From: a bacterium
Lineage (GTDB): Bacteria > Calditrichota > Calditrichia > RBG-13-44-9 > J042
DNA length: 64,000 bases
Reading direction: 5' to 3'
Assembly (NCBI GenBank): GCA_015485355.1
Contig: WFTQ01000076.1
Span: 1-64,000, forward strand
Position numbers and translations under genes: made by a program. The notes beneath the pieces were generated by a model. The model worked only from the letters and a program-made list of their open reading frames with translations, searched no databases and had not been told where the DNA came from. The first letter of the stretch is position 1. Every line of letters starts with the position of its first letter. Of this stretch, positions 62,617 through 64,000 are shown piece after piece.

Positions 62617-64000
62617 TTAAAAAATCTTCAAACGATTGCGTCGCTTTAAATCGGCCCCGTAATAGTTGTAATAGTGGTAATAGTAATAATAGTAATAGGA
62701 ACCGTACGTTTTTTCGATCTGTACACTGTTCAACAAGCACCCCAGGATGTTGGCCTTCACATTGTCCAGAAGGTGTTTGGTGCGCCGAATGGCATCCCGC
62801 TGGGTCTGGTGGGCCTTGATGACCAGCACCAGTCCATCCACAAAAGCGCTCAGTACCGCCGCATCGGTGACCGCAATGACCGGCGGACTATCGAATAAAA
62901 TCATGTCGAAGTTCTCTCTGGCCGTCTGGATAAATTCCCGCATTCCATCGGAAGCCAGAATCTCCGATGGATTCGGAGGAATGGGTCCCGAGGTCACCAC
63001 AAAAAGATTGTCCACGATGGTGGGCTTGACGACGTCGTCGAAACCGTTTTTGCCCAATAAATAATTGGTGATGCCTTTGTCTTTTTTCAGACTGAAAATG
63101 GAATGGATTACCGGACGGCGCAGATCGGTGTCCACCAAAAGGGTACGGCTACCCATTTGCGCCATGGTAATCGCCAGGTTGGAAACGGTGGTCGATTTGC
63201 CCTCCTTAGGTGCAGAGCTGGTCACCAGTACGGTACGGGCTTTACTTTCGGCCCCGATATTTTTGAATTGCAAGTTGGTCCTCAATGTTCGGTAGGCCTC
63301 AGAAATTGGTGATTTGGGGTCAAAATGAGTGACCAGGCGCGTTTCGATTAATCGTCCCTCTTCGTATTCAAAGTTCGAATCCCCGTTCTTAGAGAAAATC
63401 TTCTTACTGATTTCATTGGTGGAAATTTCGGGAATAATGGCCAATATGGGAAACCCCATGCGTTCCAGTTCGTCGGGATTTTTGATGGAGTTATCGAAAT
63501 ACTCGATCATGAACGTGAGGCCGATACCCAGGCCCAGGCCGATCAGAGCCCCCAGCAGAAGATTCAACTTTTTCTTGGGTTTGATGGGGAACAAGGGCTC
63601 GATGGCCATATCCACAATCCGAATATTCTCCCTCTGCCCGGCCTCGGAGATTTTTGTTTCCTCCAGTTTTTCGGTCATCAGAATGTAGGTGTTCTGATCG
63701 ACTTCCAGCTGCCGCTGCAATCGGGCCAGCTCCAGGGCCTGTCCCGGCAAGAGGGCCAAGCGTTGCTCGTACTCATTCACCAGATCCCGCAACGCCTCTA
63801 TCTTCGCCCGATACCCTTTGATTTGCGTTTCCAGTTCCAGAATAGAACTCACCAGATTCTGAGCAATCATCAGGGGATCGGAAATCATGCTGGTATTGGC
63901 GATGCGAAGCGCTTCTTCCCTTAATCGCTCCCGGATGGCCTTGATTTGATTGTTCATGCTCCGCAATTTGACCTGGTACACCTGCGGGTCCACCTTTTCC
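62617..64000 (-). CDS. Polysaccharide biosynthesis tyrosine autokinase (Wzc-like), C-terminal part
   Basis: The 3' 460 codons of a BY-kinase/polysaccharide co-polymerase; the gene begins beyond the right edge (the GTG at 63993 is an internal Val). A coiled-coil periplasmic part (RDLVNEYEQRLALLPGQALELARLQRQLEVDQNTY) leads to GNVR-type SEAGQRENIRIVDMAIEP, a transmembrane helix (LNLLLGALIGLGLGIGLTFM) and the kinase: Walker A SSAPKEGKSTT, Walker A' LLVDTDLRRP, Walker B ILFDSPP. The tail is a Tyr cluster, SYYYYYYYHYYNYYG, the autophosphorylation site of such kinases, then a basic end. It heads the operon with ugd and the WbpA/WecC-type gene. Confidence 0.94.
   Translation of the reverse strand, partial: EKVDPQVYQVKLRSMNNQIKAIRERLREEALRIANTSMISDPLMIAQNLVSSILELETQIKGYRAKIEALRDLVNEYEQRLALLPGQALELARLQRQLEVDQNTYILMTEKLEETKISEAGQRENIRIVDMAIEPLFPIKPKKKLNLLLGALIGLGLGIGLTFMIEYFDNSIKNPDELERMGFPILAIIPEISTNEISKKIFSKNGDSNFEYEEGRLIETRLVTHFDPKSPISEAYRTLRTNLQFKNIGAESKARTVLVTSSAPKEGKSTTVSNLAITMAQMGSRTLLVDTDLRRPVIHSIFSLKKDKGITNYLLGKNGFDDVVKPTIVDNLFVVTSGPIPPNPSEILASDGMREFIQTARENFDMILFDSPPVIAVTDAAVLSAFVDGLVLVIKAHQTQRDAIRRTKHLLDNVKANILGCLLNSVQIEKTYGSYYYYYYYHYYNYYGADLKRRNRLKIF

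Noticed and set aside
63991-63993. GTG as the start of the tyrosine kinase gene
   Set aside because: The frame stays open to the window edge, and the coiled-coil part is too short from here for a BY-kinase; the gene starts beyond 64000.

Overview
This is chromosomal DNA of a Gram-negative heterotroph of the FCB group. A Calditrichota or neighbouring lineage fits best, but this is an inference from gene content and not a phylogeny. The evidence is a secreted giant protein ending in a FlgD-like/T9SS-type sorting domain with the NFPNPFNPET motif, a SusC/SusD pair, DUF4835 and DUF5916 proteins, a CsgG-like/PEGA protein, a TamA/TamB pair, a GT9 heptosyltransferase and two S9 peptidases. Several promoters read as ordinary sigma-70 boxes (TTGACA-N17-TAATTT type) and not as the Bacteroidetes type. 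Nearly all genes are intact. No tRNA, rRNA, CRISPR array, prophage or insertion sequence was found.

Layout. 1-2002: a Tat-exported molybdenum hydroxylase (large subunit cut by the window edge) and a DUF1232 protein. 2059-4860: a HELTH membrane protein, then queE-queD-queC for 7-deazaguanine synthesis; queF lies about 32 kb away at 35999-36448. 4854-7548: a minus-strand operon of response regulator, heptosyltransferase, Sua5/YrdC protein and low-molecular-weight phosphatase. 8087-14525: rpoN, hslV-hslU, argF, a FemAB/GNAT protein and an ArsC-like protein whose catalytic Cys is Ser. 14795-22253: a YkgJ protein, the CsgG/PEGA protein with the 1823-residue secreted propeller protein, and a REP-like palindrome. 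22254-31259: rnhB, a DUF5916 outer-membrane protein, a zinc ribbon protein, a divergent YchF-like GTPase, DUF4835, an exported GyrI-like protein and an S9 peptidase.

31617-36448: sucB, sucA (2-oxoglutarate dehydrogenase E2 and E1) and queF. 36660-44211: a glycan-uptake locus, susC-susD on the plus strand and a secreted GH31 glucosidase on the minus strand, converging on a bidirectional terminator. The susC leader is long and structured and carries an intrinsic-terminator hairpin. 44658-51152: a beta-propeller protein, fadJ/fadI-type beta-oxidation genes, an unlisted 40-codon very basic protein, a 5'-nucleotidase-like HAD protein and a FabL-like reductase. 51366-59528: a second S9 peptidase and the tamA-tamB pair. 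59728-64000: an exopolysaccharide operon (tyrosine autokinase, cut by the window edge, and two UDP-sugar dehydrogenases) ending at a strong terminator.

Most of the window is envelope biology: outer-membrane assembly, surface polysaccharide, secreted peptidases and glucosidase, and glycan import. Core metabolism and protein quality control lie between these blocks. The observations most worth following are the susC leader, the 40-codon basic protein at 49591-49713, the Cys-to-Ser ArsC-like protein and the YchF-like GTPase with altered nucleotide motifs.
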